A stretch of DNA of 64,000 nucleotides. Origin: SLQR01 sp964395055 (GTDB lineage: Bacteria; Bacillota_I; Bacilli_A; Izemoplasmatales; Izemoplasmataceae). The position numbers were made by a program, and so were the translations under genes. The stretch lies in NCBI GenBank assembly GCA_964395055.1, contig CAYNAA010000001.1:62001-126000 (forward strand), written 5' to 3'. The notes under the pieces are model-generated. The model had not been told where the DNA came from. It saw nothing but the letters and a program-made list of their open reading frames with translations, and did not search any database. Below, in pieces: positions 33,371 to 42,721 of the stretch; position 1 is the stretch's first letter, and each line of letters starts with the position of its first letter.

Positions 33371-35044
33371 TTGGAAAATATTGATTTAAAGATTGCTCAA
33401 GAAGCAAAAATGGACAAAATTACCGATATTGCAAAACGACTTGGACTCAGTCAAGATGACATTGAATTATATGGACAGTATAAAGCAAAAATTAATTTAA
33501 ATGTTCAAAAACGTTTAGCAGATCAAAAAAATGGGAAAGTTATTTTAGTTACAGCGATTAACCCAACGCCTGCTGGTGAAGGAAAGTCTACAACAACAGT
33601 TGGATTAGGACAAGCATTTAACAAAATCGGAAAAAATGCGATAATCGCACTACGTGAACCATCATTCGGCCCAGTTATGGGTGTCAAAGGTGGTGCAGCT
33701 GGTGGCGGACATGCACAAGTGGTCCCAATGGAAGACTTAAATTTACATTTTACCGGTGATATTCATGCGATTACAACTGCCAATAACGCAGTAAGTGCGA
33801 TGATTGATAACCATTTACATCAAGGGAATGAATTAAATATCGACCCACGAAGAATTTCTTGGAAACGTGCTTTAGATATGAATGACCGTGCGTTAAGACA
33901 AATTACGGTTGGACTTGGTGGGGTTGGGAACTCTATTCCTCGTGAGGATGGATTTAACATTAGTGTTGCTAGTGAAATTATGGCAGTATTGTGTTTAGCA
34001 AAAGATTTAACGGATTTGAAAGAACGCGTAAAACGCATTGTTATTGCACAAACTTACGATCGTAATTACATTACGATTGGGGATTTAGGAGCTGAAGGCG
34101 CGGTTACCCTTATCTTAAAAGATGCCATTAAGCCAAATTTAGTACAAACCCTTGAAAACACACCAGCATTAGTACACGGTGGACCATTCGCAAATATTGC
34201 TCATGGATGCAATAGTATTATTGCGACAAACATGGGACGTAAACTTGCAGATTATGTTATTACAGAAGCGGGATTTGGTGCAGATTTAGGTGCAGAAAAG
34301 TTCTTAGATATTAAAACAAAACAAGCAGGATTTGACCCAAGTGCTGTAGTTATCGTCGCTACTGTACGTGCACTTAAGATGCATGGTGGCGTTAAGAAAA
34401 CAGAACTAAAAGAAGAAAATGTAGAGGCACTAAAACAAGGGATTGAAAATTTAGAAAAACACATTGAAACCATTCAAGCCTTTAACTTACCTTATGTCGT
34501 TGCGATTAATCACTTCATAAATGATACTGAAGAAGAGGTTAAAGCATTGAAATCGTGGTTAGACACTAATAATCATCCATATTCAGTATCTCAAGTATGG
34601 GAAAAAGGTGGCGAAGGTGCAGTAGACTTAGCCAATAAAGTAATCGAGGGTATCGAATCTAATAAAAAAACATTTAAACGGATGTATGACACCGAAGATG
34701 CCTTAGATGTTAAAATTGAAAAAATTGCAAAAACTGTATACGGTGCTAAAGGTGTTACATTTAGCAAAAAAGCGCGTAATCAACTTAAAAAATTTAAACG
34801 CGAAGGTTGGGATGGATTACAAATCTGTATGGCCAAAACCCAAATGAGTCTTTCTGATGATCCTAAAGTATACGGTCGTCCAAAAGATTTCACTATAAAC
34901 GTACGCGAATTAACACCATCAATTGGTGCAGGATTCATCGTTGCCTTAACGGGATCAATGATGACCATGCCAGGACTGCCTAAACGTCCGGCGGCTATGG
35001 ATATGGACATTGATGACGATGGAAACGCAAAAGGACTATTCTAA
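33371..35044 (+). CDS. fhs: Formate-tetrahydrofolate ligase
   Basis: 557 residues with a TTG start after ATGGAGGGTTCTAT. It makes 10-formyl-THF from formate, ATP and THF. P-T-P-A-G-E-G-K-S-T-T-T-V-G-L (ATP loop, about 65-80), E-P-S-F-G-P-V-M-G-V-K-G-G-A-A-G-G-G and the C-terminal I-G-A-G-F-I-V-A-L-T-G-S-M-M-T-M-P-G-L-P segment are conserved. It works with folD (37697) and glyA (42722) in one-carbon metabolism. Confidence 0.97.
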   Translation: MENIDLKIAQEAKMDKITDIAKRLGLSQDDIELYGQYKAKINLNVQKRLADQKNGKVILVTAINPTPAGEGKSTTTVGLGQAFNKIGKNAIIALREPSFGPVMGVKGGAAGGGHAQVVPMEDLNLHFTGDIHAITTANNAVSAMIDNHLHQGNELNIDPRRISWKRALDMNDRALRQITVGLGGVGNSIPREDGFNISVASEIMAVLCLAKDLTDLKERVKRIVIAQTYDRNYITIGDLGAEGAVTLILKDAIKPNLVQTLENTPALVHGGPFANIAHGCNSIIATNMGRKLADYVITEAGFGADLGAEKFLDIKTKQAGFDPSAVVIVATVRALKMHGGVKKTELKEENVEALKQGIENLEKHIETIQAFNLPYVVAINHFINDTEEEVKALKSWLDTNNHPYSVSQVWEKGGEGAVDLANKVIEGIESNKKTFKRMYDTEDALDVKIEKIAKTVYGAKGVTFSKKARNQLKKFKREGWDGLQICMAKTQMSLSDDPKVYGRPKDFTINVRELTPSIGAGFIVALTGSMMTMPGLPKRPAAMDMDIDDDGNAKGLF

Positions 35045-35049
35045 TTAAT

Positions 35050-35083
35050 GACGTGCGTATCCAAAGTGATACGCACGTTTTTC
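35050..35083 (+). terminator. Terminator after fhs
   Basis: ACGTGCGTATC/GATACGCACGT perfect 11-pair stem with a 6-base loop and a T run. Confidence 0.9.
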
Positions 35084-35108
35084 TTTAAAAACAGAAAGAA
35101 GGATGATT

Positions 35109-36596
35109 ATGGAACTATTCGATCAATTTAAAGCATATCAAAAGAAACTCAAAGCCTATGGGATGGTTTTGACGATTGCGAGTTGGGACTCAAATACAGA
35201 AGCACCCAAAGCATGTTTTCCTCATCGTGCAGATCTTCTAAGTTTGATTAGTGGGGAATATTTTAGTTTGCAAACATCCAAAGAGTACCAAGCACTGGTA
35301 AATGGCTTATTCGAGCGCATTGGTGAATTAGATGATACTGAAAAAAAAGAAGTTAAAAAGGCTAAAAAAGATTTAGATAAAATCATTAAAATACCGAAAG
35401 ATGAATATGTGGAGTATGCAAAACTAATTAATCTAAGTCAACATATATGGGAAGAAGCAAAAGAAAATAATGATTACAATCACTTTAAACCTTATTTAGA
35501 GAAAATCATAGCCGCAAAGAAAAAACACGTTGCTTATCGTACTGATCGTAAAGACAAATACAACATTTTGTTAGACGATTTTGAAGAAGGCATGACGATG
35601 GAACTTTATGATAATTTCTTTGATACCGTCAAACAAGAACTAGTACCGTTTGTACAAGAGGTATTAAAAAAGAAAAAAGCACGAAAGGATGATTTTGTCC
35701 ATGCATCATATGACATTAAAAAACAAAAGCAATTTGTTGAGTACTTAATCGGTGTTTTTAACTTTGATTTAGACCGTGGCGGGCTAAAAGAAAGTGTCCA
35801 TCCATTTACCTGGAATACACATTCTCAAGATGTAAGATTTACCGTGCATTATATTGAGGATTATCTCTTTAGCAGCATATTTGCGGGCATTCACGAACTA
35901 GGACACGCGCTTTACGAACAACAAATTGATCCAATATTAGATATGACTAACTTAAATGGTGGAACCTCGATGGGAATCCATGAATCTCAATCACGGTTTT
36001 ATGAAAATATCATTGGACGGAGTAAAGCATTTTGGGAAGCGCATCTTGAACAATTAAAAGTATTGTTTCCAGCGCAACTTAATGGGGTCACAGTCGATGA
36101 TTTTTATTATGCCATTAATAATGTAGAAGAAACATTTATTCGTATCGAAGCAGATGAACTTACCTATCCGTTACACATTTTAATTCGCTATGAAATTGAA
36201 CGAATGATTTTTGATGATGATATTGATTTAGAAGATTTGCCAACGATTTGGAACGAACGCATTCAAACCTATTTAAACATTACGCCAAAAACTGATAAAG
36301 AAGGTATTTTACAAGATGTTCATTGGAGCGCAGGTATGTTTGGATATTTCCCTACCTATGCACTAGGTAGCGCCTATGCAGCACAAATTTATTACACTAT
36401 GAAAAAAGAGATTGATATTGATGCCCTCATTAGAAATAATAATATTAAAGCAATTAATGAATGGATGAAAGAAAAAATTCATTGTTACGGTTCAACAAAA
36501 AAACCACTTGAATTATTAGAAGCGGTCACCAAAGAACCATTCAATCCATCATATTATGTACAATATTTGAAAGAAAAGTACTCATCGCTACTTTAA
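35109..36596 (+). CDS. Carboxypeptidase, M32 (Taq) family
   Basis: 495 residues. A metallocarboxypeptidase. The zinc motif H-E-L-G-H lies at about 262-266, with the family motifs H-P-F-T-W-N-T-H-S-Q-D-V-R-F-T and G-I-H-E-S-Q-S-R-F-Y-E-N around it. The whole is a long helical protein with a Lys-rich N-terminal half. Of two ATGs 6 bases apart the second is properly spaced from AAGGA. It begins a plus-strand series through purB, probably one operon. Confidence 0.92.
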   Translation: MELFDQFKAYQKKLKAYGMVLTIASWDSNTEAPKACFPHRADLLSLISGEYFSLQTSKEYQALVNGLFERIGELDDTEKKEVKKAKKDLDKIIKIPKDEYVEYAKLINLSQHIWEEAKENNDYNHFKPYLEKIIAAKKKHVAYRTDRKDKYNILLDDFEEGMTMELYDNFFDTVKQELVPFVQEVLKKKKARKDDFVHASYDIKKQKQFVEYLIGVFNFDLDRGGLKESVHPFTWNTHSQDVRFTVHYIEDYLFSSIFAGIHELGHALYEQQIDPILDMTNLNGGTSMGIHESQSRFYENIIGRSKAFWEAHLEQLKVLFPAQLNGVTVDDFYYAINNVEETFIRIEADELTYPLHILIRYEIERMIFDDDIDLEDLPTIWNERIQTYLNITPKTDKEGILQDVHWSAGMFGYFPTYALGSAYAAQIYYTMKKEIDIDALIRNNNIKAINEWMKEKIHCYGSTKKPLELLEAVTKEPFNPSYYVQYLKEKYSSLL

Positions 36597-36608
36597 AGGA
36601 GTGATTCG

Positions 36609-37115
36609 ATGATTAAAAGCTATCACAAGCATAGCGAAGCATTGCTAGAACAACTACCTAAAGGAGTATTTATCACAGTAAAAGATAAAGATGGACGTAT
36701 TAATACAATGACAATCGCTTGGGGACACATCGGTGTAATTTGGAGCAAACCAGTTTTTATCGCTTATGTACGGTATTCTCGGTTTACCTATAATCTCTTG
36801 ACACAAGCAGAAGATTATACAATCAATGTGCCTGTTAAAGTCGATATGAAAGCAGCGTTAAAAATCGCTGGGACAGAATCAGGACGGGATATCGATAAGT
36901 TTAAAAAAGCGAACCTGACACTAAAACCTGGACGTAAAGTAACATCTCCTGTTATAGCCGAGTGTGAGTTACATTATGAATGTAAATTACTCTATACTCA
37001 AACTCAAGAACCTGCACTTATTCCAGATAATATAAAAGCGCACCACTATAGAAATCATGATACACATATCATGTTCTTTGGAGAAATAGTGGATAGCTAT
37101 GTTTTAGGAGAATAA
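36609..37115 (+). CDS. Flavin-reductase-like FMN-binding protein
   Basis: 168 residues of the split-barrel flavin reductase fold: K-G-V-F-I-T-V-K near the start, N-T-M-T-I-A-W-G-H-I-G-V-I-W-S-K-P-V-F-I-A-Y-V at about 32-54, and Y-T-I-N-V-P-V. The family binds FMN and reduces flavins or acts as flavoredoxin; the substrate here is unknown. The ribosome site is AAAGGAGTGATTCG. It sits between the M32 peptidase and a GNAT gene with 1-12 base gaps. Confidence 0.78.
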   Translation: MIKSYHKHSEALLEQLPKGVFITVKDKDGRINTMTIAWGHIGVIWSKPVFIAYVRYSRFTYNLLTQAEDYTINVPVKVDMKAALKIAGTESGRDIDKFKKANLTLKPGRKVTSPVIAECELHYECKLLYTQTQEPALIPDNIKAHHYRNHDTHIMFFGEIVDSYVLGE

Positions 37116-37116
37116 C

Positions 37117-37713
37117 ATGAAAGCATTACAATCAAAAGTATTAAAAACCAAGTCTTCCATCCTTAGACCATTTACAATGAATGATGCTGAAGCCATGTTT
37201 TCTGAGTGGTGTCAAGATCCTAAAGTCACTGAGTTCTTATCCTGGGATCCGCATACATCAATAGAGATGACAAAGGCAATACTAAAACTTTGGATAGATG
37301 CATATAATACTAAACACACCTATAGGTGGGCGATTGTAAGTCCACAAACACATAAAGTCATTGGCTCTATCGATTGTGTCAAATTTAATGAACACCATGA
37401 GCGTGCTGAAATTGGATACGCGTTATCACGGTCATATTGGAATCAAGGGATTATGACAGATGCCTTACACGCTGTAATGCACTTTCTCTTTACTGAAGTT
37501 GGTGTCAACAGGATTATGGCAAGACACTATTTAGCAAATCCTAAGTCGGGAAGAGTTATGGAAAAGTGTGATATGGTTAAAGAAGGTATTTTTAGAGAAT
37601 TTCACAAAGCAAAAGACGGAACCTATTTAGACATGGTTCAATACGGAATTATTAAGAAGGATTACATAAGACATATTGATTATAAGGAGAGTAAAAATGA
37701 GCCAAATTATTAG
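37117..37713 (+). CDS. GNAT acetyltransferase (RimJ/RimL type)
   Basis: 198 residues. L-R-P-F-T-M-N-D-A-E-A-M at the start and E-I-G-Y-A-L-S-R-S-Y-W-N-Q-G-I-M-T-D-A-L are typical of the RimJ/RimL branch, which acetylates N-terminal or small-molecule amines. The acetyl-CoA loop reads R-S-Y-W-N-Q-G-I-M-T. The substrate cannot be read from the sequence. It starts one base after the flavin-reductase-like gene's stop and overlaps folD by 17 bases. Confidence 0.85.
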   Translation: MKALQSKVLKTKSSILRPFTMNDAEAMFSEWCQDPKVTEFLSWDPHTSIEMTKAILKLWIDAYNTKHTYRWAIVSPQTHKVIGSIDCVKFNEHHERAEIGYALSRSYWNQGIMTDALHAVMHFLFTEVGVNRIMARHYLANPKSGRVMEKCDMVKEGIFREFHKAKDGTYLDMVQYGIIKKDYIRHIDYKESKNEPNY

Positions 37714-38551
37714 TGGAAAAGAACTATCTAAAACAATTAGACAAGAGGTAAAAGACAAAGTAACAAAATTGCAAGAAACATACGGAAAAGTACCCCACTT
37801 AGTTGTTGTTCTTGTTGGTGAAGACCCTGCAAGTCAATCTTATGTTAAGGCAAAGAAACGTGCGTGTGAAAAAGCTGGGATGAAAAGTACGATTATTCGT
37901 AAAGAAGACACGATTACTGAAGACGAGCTTTTAGATATCGTAGCACAACTCAATAAAGATCCAGATGTTCATGGAATTTTAGTTCAACTCCCAATTCCCA
38001 AACATATTGATGAAAACAAAGTTATCAATGCAATTAAACAAGAAAAAGATGTTGATGGATTCCACCCGTTAAATGTAGCAGCTATACATACTGGTGAAAA
38101 AGGTATTCTTCCTGCAACGCCTAAAGGGATTATTACTATGCTTAAAAGTACGAATCAAGAAATTGAAGGAAAACGTGCTTTAGTTATCGGAAGAAGTAAT
38201 ATCGTTGGAAAACCAGTTTCTATGTTATTATTAAAAGAGAATGCAACGGTTACAATAGCTCATTCAAGAACAAAGAATATGAAAGAGCTTGCGCTTCAAT
38301 CTGACATCTTAGTTGCGGCTGTCGGACGCGCACACTTTGTTACAGCCGATATGGTAAAAGAAGGCGCTATTGTTATTGATGTTGGTGTTAATCGCACGGA
38401 GGAAGGGAAATTAGTAGGTGACGTTGATTTTGAGAACGTTAAAGACAAAGCCTCATTTATCACCCCAGTCCCTGGCGGAGTAGGACCGATGACTATTGCA
38501 TCACTCTTACAAAATACGGTTGAGTGTTTTGTAAACATCGAAAAAAAATAA
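37697..38551 (+). CDS. folD: Methylenetetrahydrofolate dehydrogenase/cyclohydrolase
   Basis: 284 residues. It interconverts methylene-, methenyl- and 10-formyl-THF with NADP. V-G-E-D-P-A-S-Q-S-Y-V-K-A-K (catalytic Lys), V-Q-L-P-I-P-K-H, D-G-F-H-P-L-N, the nucleotide-binding V-I-G-R-S-N-I-V-G-K-P and T-P-V-P-G-G-V-G-P-M-T are all present. The start at 37697 follows AAGGAGAGTAAAA, inside the end of the GNAT gene; an earlier in-frame ATG adds 7 residues without a ribosome site. Confidence 0.96.
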   Translation: MSQIISGKELSKTIRQEVKDKVTKLQETYGKVPHLVVVLVGEDPASQSYVKAKKRACEKAGMKSTIIRKEDTITEDELLDIVAQLNKDPDVHGILVQLPIPKHIDENKVINAIKQEKDVDGFHPLNVAAIHTGEKGILPATPKGIITMLKSTNQEIEGKRALVIGRSNIVGKPVSMLLLKENATVTIAHSRTKNMKELALQSDILVAAVGRAHFVTADMVKEGAIVIDVGVNRTEEGKLVGDVDFENVKDKASFITPVPGGVGPMTIASLLQNTVECFVNIEKK

Positions 38552-38563
38552 TGTGGTGATGGT

Positions 38564-39862
38564 ATGATTGAACGATATCGTTTAGAAACGATGCATAAGT
38601 TATTTCAAGATGAATCAAAGTTTAACGCTTTTTTGGCTGTAGAAATTGCAGCCTTAAAGGCGTTTTCTAAGTTGGGTAAGATACCTAAAGAAGATGTTGA
38701 AAAGATTGAAAATAATGCATGGATTGATGTCCATCGAATTAAAGAAATCGAGCAGGAAACAAAACATGACGTGATTGCATTCACGCGCGCTGTATCGGAA
38801 TCTCTAGGTGATGAAAAAAAATGGGTACATTATGGATTAACTAGCACAGATGTTGTGGATACAGCCATGAGTGTTTTGTATCAGCAAGCCAATCAAATTA
38901 TTGAAACAAAACTGGACTTATTTATGGACGTATTAAAAGAGAAAGCATACGCTTATAAAGAGGCGCCTTGTATAGGTAGAACACATGGTATACACGCTGA
39001 TATTACTGCTTTCGGCTTAAAATTTGCTCTTTACTATGATGAGTTCATGCGACATAAAAAACGCTTTAAAGCTGCAAGAGAGACAATAGAAGTCGGACAA
39101 ATTAGTGGTGCGGTCGGTAATTTTGCAAATACCCCGCCAGAAATTCAAGACGACGTTTGTAAAACTTTAAATTTAGCATCCGCAAATATATCGACACAAA
39201 CATTACAACGAGATCGCCATGTAGAGTACATGAATAGTTTGGTGATGATGGCAACCTCGATTGAAAAAATTGCTGTTGAGATTAGACATTTACAACGAAC
39301 TGAAGTTGGCGAAGTACGAGAAGCATTTAGCAAAAATCAAAAAGGGTCTTCTGCTATGCCACATAAAAAGAATCCTATTGCATCTGAAAATATGACAGGG
39401 TGTGCACGAATTATGCGTGGATATTTGACGAGTGTCTATGAAAATGTATCGTTGTGGCACGAAAGAGATATTAGCCATTCTTCTGTCGAACGCGTTGTTT
39501 TCCCAGATGCTTTGATGTTGCTTGATTATATGTTTACGCGATATGCCAAGGTTATTAAAGAACTTGAGGTAAATAAAACGCGAATGAGAACGAACATATC
39601 TCTTACCTATGGGGTGATTTTTTCACAACGTGTTATGCATGCATTAATTGACAAAGGCCTATCACGAGAAGAAGCATATGATCTTATCCAGCCATTAACT
39701 AATCAAGCCTATACAGAACAAGTTCAATTTCTTGATATTTTAAAATCATCGAATGCAATTACAAAATATTTATCACATGAAGCCATTGAATCATGCTTTA
39801 CTTTGGACTATTACTTAAAAGAGGTAGATACGATTTTAACCCGTGTCTTTAAGGAGAATTAG
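38564..39862 (+). CDS. purB: Adenylosuccinate lyase
   Basis: 432 residues. It acts twice in purine synthesis (SAICAR to AICAR, adenylosuccinate to AMP). The fumarase-superfamily signature S-S-A-M-P-H-K-K-N-P lies at about 262-271. H-Y-G-L-T-S-T-D-V-V-D-T and G-R-T-H-G-I-H-A-D carry the catalytic residues. It partners with purA (28841) for AMP. It is followed one base later by a DUF1461 membrane protein. Confidence 0.96.
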   Translation: MIERYRLETMHKLFQDESKFNAFLAVEIAALKAFSKLGKIPKEDVEKIENNAWIDVHRIKEIEQETKHDVIAFTRAVSESLGDEKKWVHYGLTSTDVVDTAMSVLYQQANQIIETKLDLFMDVLKEKAYAYKEAPCIGRTHGIHADITAFGLKFALYYDEFMRHKKRFKAARETIEVGQISGAVGNFANTPPEIQDDVCKTLNLASANISTQTLQRDRHVEYMNSLVMMATSIEKIAVEIRHLQRTEVGEVREAFSKNQKGSSAMPHKKNPIASENMTGCARIMRGYLTSVYENVSLWHERDISHSSVERVVFPDALMLLDYMFTRYAKVIKELEVNKTRMRTNISLTYGVIFSQRVMHALIDKGLSREEAYDLIQPLTNQAYTEQVQFLDILKSSNAITKYLSHEAIESCFTLDYYLKEVDTILTRVFKEN

Positions 39863-39863
39863 C

Positions 39864-40502
39864 ATGAAAGTATTACGTATTATTATATGGGTGTTATACC
39901 CTATTATTTTGATTATGTTTTTTGCATCTTTACTCACTACAAGTCCTTACTTAACGATTTCAAAAGGGCTTTATGACAGTCATGATGATATTACCTACGA
40001 TTATGATTATGTTGCTAGTGAAATTATGTCATATTTAAATTATGGTCGTGATGACTTACTAATTGGTGCAGATGCTGAGGATGAGTCTGTCATTATGAGA
40101 GATATTGAGATACGACACATGGAAGATGTTAAAGATTTATATACAATACTAAGACTCGTCGCAGTTGGGAGTTTAGTAGTAGTGATTGCAATTGGCGTTT
40201 TTATGTATAAAAAAGATAAAGCGTTCTTGTATGAATCCCTAAGAAACATTTATTGGGTACCCCTTATGTTTGTAGCGTTTATCGGAACTTGGGTGCTTAT
40301 TGACTTCGGTCGGTTATTCACGTGGTTCCATCAAATATTTTTCACTAATGATGATTGGATATTACGAAGTGATGACGTCTTAATCCAATTATTACCACAA
40401 GCGTTTTGGATGGTTAGTGGGATAATCATTTTAATCGGTACTGTATTAGGCTTGTTATTAACGTTGTATTTAAACAAAAAATTGCTAAAACAAAAAATTT
40501 AA
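39864..40502 (+). CDS. DUF1461 (TIGR01906-type) integral membrane protein
   Basis: 212 residues. Four membrane helices (about 5-25, 95-115, 127-150, 183-205) surround an extracytoplasmic-looking loop. R-H-M-E-D-V-K-D-L, D-F-G-R-L-F-T-W-F-H-Q-I-F-F and N-D-D-W-I-L-R-S-D-D match the conserved core of this family as I recall it. Function is unknown. The start at 39864 follows AAGGAGAATTAGC, directly after purB. It ends just before the promoter of the riboswitch-controlled permease. Confidence 0.75.
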   Translation: MKVLRIIIWVLYPIILIMFFASLLTTSPYLTISKGLYDSHDDITYDYDYVASEIMSYLNYGRDDLLIGADAEDESVIMRDIEIRHMEDVKDLYTILRLVAVGSLVVVIAIGVFMYKKDKAFLYESLRNIYWVPLMFVAFIGTWVLIDFGRLFTWFHQIFFTNDDWILRSDDVLIQLLPQAFWMVSGIIILIGTVLGLLLTLYLNKKLLKQKI

Positions 40503-40513
40503 CAAATTAGTGC

Positions 40514-40542
40514 TTGCATTATCAAGTGTGGTTAGTTAGAAT
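40514..40542 (+). promoter_or_regulatory. Promoter of the purine-permease transcript
   Basis: TTGCAT (40514-40519), 17 bases, TAGAAT (40537-40542), placing the transcript start a few bases before the P1 helix of the purine riboswitch. Confidence 0.65.
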
Positions 40543-40553
40543 AAATTTGTTAG

Positions 40554-40652
40554 TGTCATATATGATCAGAAATAGGGTCTGATTGTCTCTACCCCACACC
40601 TTAAATGTGGGACTATGATACGAAATACATAAGAGAGAATTCTCCCTTTTTT
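40554..40652 (+). promoter_or_regulatory. Guanine-class purine riboswitch with terminator platform
   Basis: The aptamer spans 40554-40620. P1 pairs TGTCATA with TATGATA, P2 is ATCAGA/TCTGAT, P3 is CCACA/TGTGG, and the junction reads GTCTCTACC, CTTAAA and GACTATG. The base before TATG is C (40613), the residue that selects guanine/hypoxanthine rather than adenine. An AAGAGAG/CTCCCTT hairpin with a T run (40631-40652) follows as the likely ligand-dependent terminator. Confidence 0.92.
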
Positions 40653-40696
40653 GCGTATGGTGCTAACACAAACCAAAAAAATAGGAGGATTTTTTT

Positions 40697-42073
40697 ATGG
40701 AAAAAGTGTTAGCATTCTTTCATGTTCGTGAAAGAAAATCAACGTTAAAAACAGAACTACTAGCAGGACTCACTACCTTTTTAGCCATGGCCTATATCAT
40801 TCCAGTAAACACAACGATACTAGGCGAATCTGGTGCAGGAATACCAAATGGTGGTATTTTCTTTGCAACGATTATGGCTAGTGTTATTGCAGCAATCATC
40901 ATGGGAATGGTTGCAAATTATCCAGTTGCCTTAGCGCCGGGTATGGGTGTTAATGCCTTCTTTGCGTACGGTGTTGTTGGGTATTATGGATTATCATGGC
41001 AAGCAGCGCTTGCAGCGGTATTATTATCTGGAGTACTATTTTTAATTATTTCACTTTCTGGTATAAGAAAACAAGTTATTAATGCAATCCCTGCGGGATT
41101 AAAATATGCCGTTGGTGCCGGAATTGGTTTCTTCATTACCTTCATTGGATTAACGACCGCAGGAATTGTCGTTGGAGATCCGGATACATACGTATCTCTA
41201 GGTGATTTTTCTCACCCAGCCGTATTACTCGGAATATTTGGGATTATTTTAGTTGTTGTTTTATATGCAATGGGGAACAAGTTTTCACTTATATTAGCGA
41301 TTATTATTACGGCGGTTGTTGGACTTATTTTAAACGCATTAGGTGTAGAGCATATGCCGGCATATACGAAACCAGAAACTATGCCTTTATGGCAAGACAT
41401 TAAGGCGACATTTGGACAAGCATTTGTAGGTATACCTGATCTTTTTAAAGCGCCAGAAGCGGTCTTTATTATTTTTACCTTCTTATTTGTAGATTTCTTT
41501 GATACCGCAGGAACATTAATCGGTGTTGGAAATCGCGCAGGTTTAATCGATGAAGAAGGCGAACTTATTGATGGCAATAAAGCGCTACTTGCAGACTCTT
41601 GCGGAACAATTGCTGGTGCGGTGTTAGGGACAAGTACTGTTACTAGTTATGTAGAATCAACGACAGGGATCGAACAAGGTGGTAGAACAGGAATTACCGC
41701 CATTACTGTAGGCGTATTATTTTTAATATCTCTAGTTTTATATCCGTTCTTAAGTGTTTTTACAGGGGTATTCGATGCGGAGTTAGGTGTGAATTTTTCA
41801 CCAGTAACTGCCATGGCATTGGTTATGGTAGGCGCATTAATGATTACCCAGCTTAAAGATATTGATTGGAACGATAAAGCCATTGTTATTCCAGCGTTCT
41901 TAACGATTGCCTTTATGGTGTTTGCGTATTCAATCGCTGAAGGGATTGCTGTAGGATTTATTTTCTATCCAATCATCATGATTGCATCTAAACGTGCTAA
42001 AGAGGTTCATCCTGTAATGTACGGGTTATGGTTCTTCTTTGTCTTATTCTTTATTTTGAACGTTTTTTACTAA
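40697..42073 (+). CDS. Guanine/hypoxanthine permease (NCS2, AzgA/PbuG family)
   Basis: 458 residues with about 12-13 membrane segments. It has the AzgA-subfamily pattern E-L-L-A-G-L-T-T-F-L-A-M-A-Y-I-I-P-V-N near the start, A-L-A-P-G-M-G-V-N-A-F-F-A-Y, F-V-D-F-F-D-T-A-G-T-L-I-G-V and G-T-S-T-V-T-S-Y-V-E-S-T-T-G-I. It takes up guanine or hypoxanthine with protons. The guanine-type riboswitch upstream fits that substrate. The ribosome site is ATAGGAGGA. Confidence 0.93.
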   Translation: MEKVLAFFHVRERKSTLKTELLAGLTTFLAMAYIIPVNTTILGESGAGIPNGGIFFATIMASVIAAIIMGMVANYPVALAPGMGVNAFFAYGVVGYYGLSWQAALAAVLLSGVLFLIISLSGIRKQVINAIPAGLKYAVGAGIGFFITFIGLTTAGIVVGDPDTYVSLGDFSHPAVLLGIFGIILVVVLYAMGNKFSLILAIIITAVVGLILNALGVEHMPAYTKPETMPLWQDIKATFGQAFVGIPDLFKAPEAVFIIFTFLFVDFFDTAGTLIGVGNRAGLIDEEGELIDGNKALLADSCGTIAGAVLGTSTVTSYVESTTGIEQGGRTGITAITVGVLFLISLVLYPFLSVFTGVFDAELGVNFSPVTAMALVMVGALMITQLKDIDWNDKAIVIPAFLTIAFMVFAYSIAEGIAVGFIFYPIIMIASKRAKEVHPVMYGLWFFFVLFFILNVFY

Positions 42074-42095
42074 CAACATTAACCTACAATAATAG

Positions 42096-42126
42096 AAGAG
42101 ATTAGCCTGTTGCTAATCTCTTTTAA
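42096..42126 (+). terminator. Terminator after the purine permease
   Basis: AAGAGATTAGC/GCTAATCTCTT perfect stem with a 5-base loop followed by T residues. Confidence 0.88.
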
Positions 42127-42210
42127 TTATGCGTATGTAAGGGCTTTTATTTACAATAATTGTGTGCTACACTAAATATACAAAAGATTATGGTTTTAGA
42201 GGTGAAATTT

Positions 42211-42711
42211 ATGAAATTGTTATGGGAATACGACATGGTCGTAAGAACGCTTAAACGTATAACTCATGAGATTATTGAACGGGAAGCAGATCTTGATAAT
42301 GTGATTTTACTAGGCATTGAAAAAAGTGGAGTATTGGTTGCAGAAATGATTCATAACAATTTACAGAAATTTGAAGGATTGAATGTCCCTCTACACGGTC
42401 TAGATATTTCTGCACACCGGGATGATATGAAGAAAAAAGATGGAACAAAACTTGACCTTGATGTTACTAATAAACATGTGATTTTGGTAGATGATGTACT
42501 TTATACAGGAAGAACAGCTCGTGCAGCAATGGATTCAGTCATCGATTTAGGAAGACCATCTACAATACAGTTAGCAGTGTTGATTGATAGAGGACATAGA
42601 GAACTACCTATTAGAGCAGATTACGTTGGAAAAAATATACCCACACGGTTTGATGAAAGTGTAGTGGTTAATTTAAAAGATAAAGAGGGCGTTTTTTTAA
42701 CGACTAAGTAG
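42211..42711 (+). CDS. pyrR: PyrR-type uracil phosphoribosyltransferase/regulator
   Basis: 166 residues. The PRPP loop V-I-L-V-D-D-V-L-Y-T-G-R-T-A-R-A-A (about 87-103), L-L-G-I-E-K-S-G-V and the L-I-D-R-G-H-R-E-L-P-I segment identify PyrR, which binds pyr mRNA to cause attenuation and can make UMP from uracil. The start follows TAGAGGTGAAATTT at 42211; an earlier in-frame ATG adds 17 residues over the promoter region. No pyr operon is adjacent and I see no PyrR-binding attenuator here, so its targets lie elsewhere. Confidence 0.9.
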   Translation: MKLLWEYDMVVRTLKRITHEIIEREADLDNVILLGIEKSGVLVAEMIHNNLQKFEGLNVPLHGLDISAHRDDMKKKDGTKLDLDVTNKHVILVDDVLYTGRTARAAMDSVIDLGRPSTIQLAVLIDRGHRELPIRADYVGKNIPTRFDESVVVNLKDKEGVFLTTK

Positions 42712-42721
42712 GAGGAGTATA

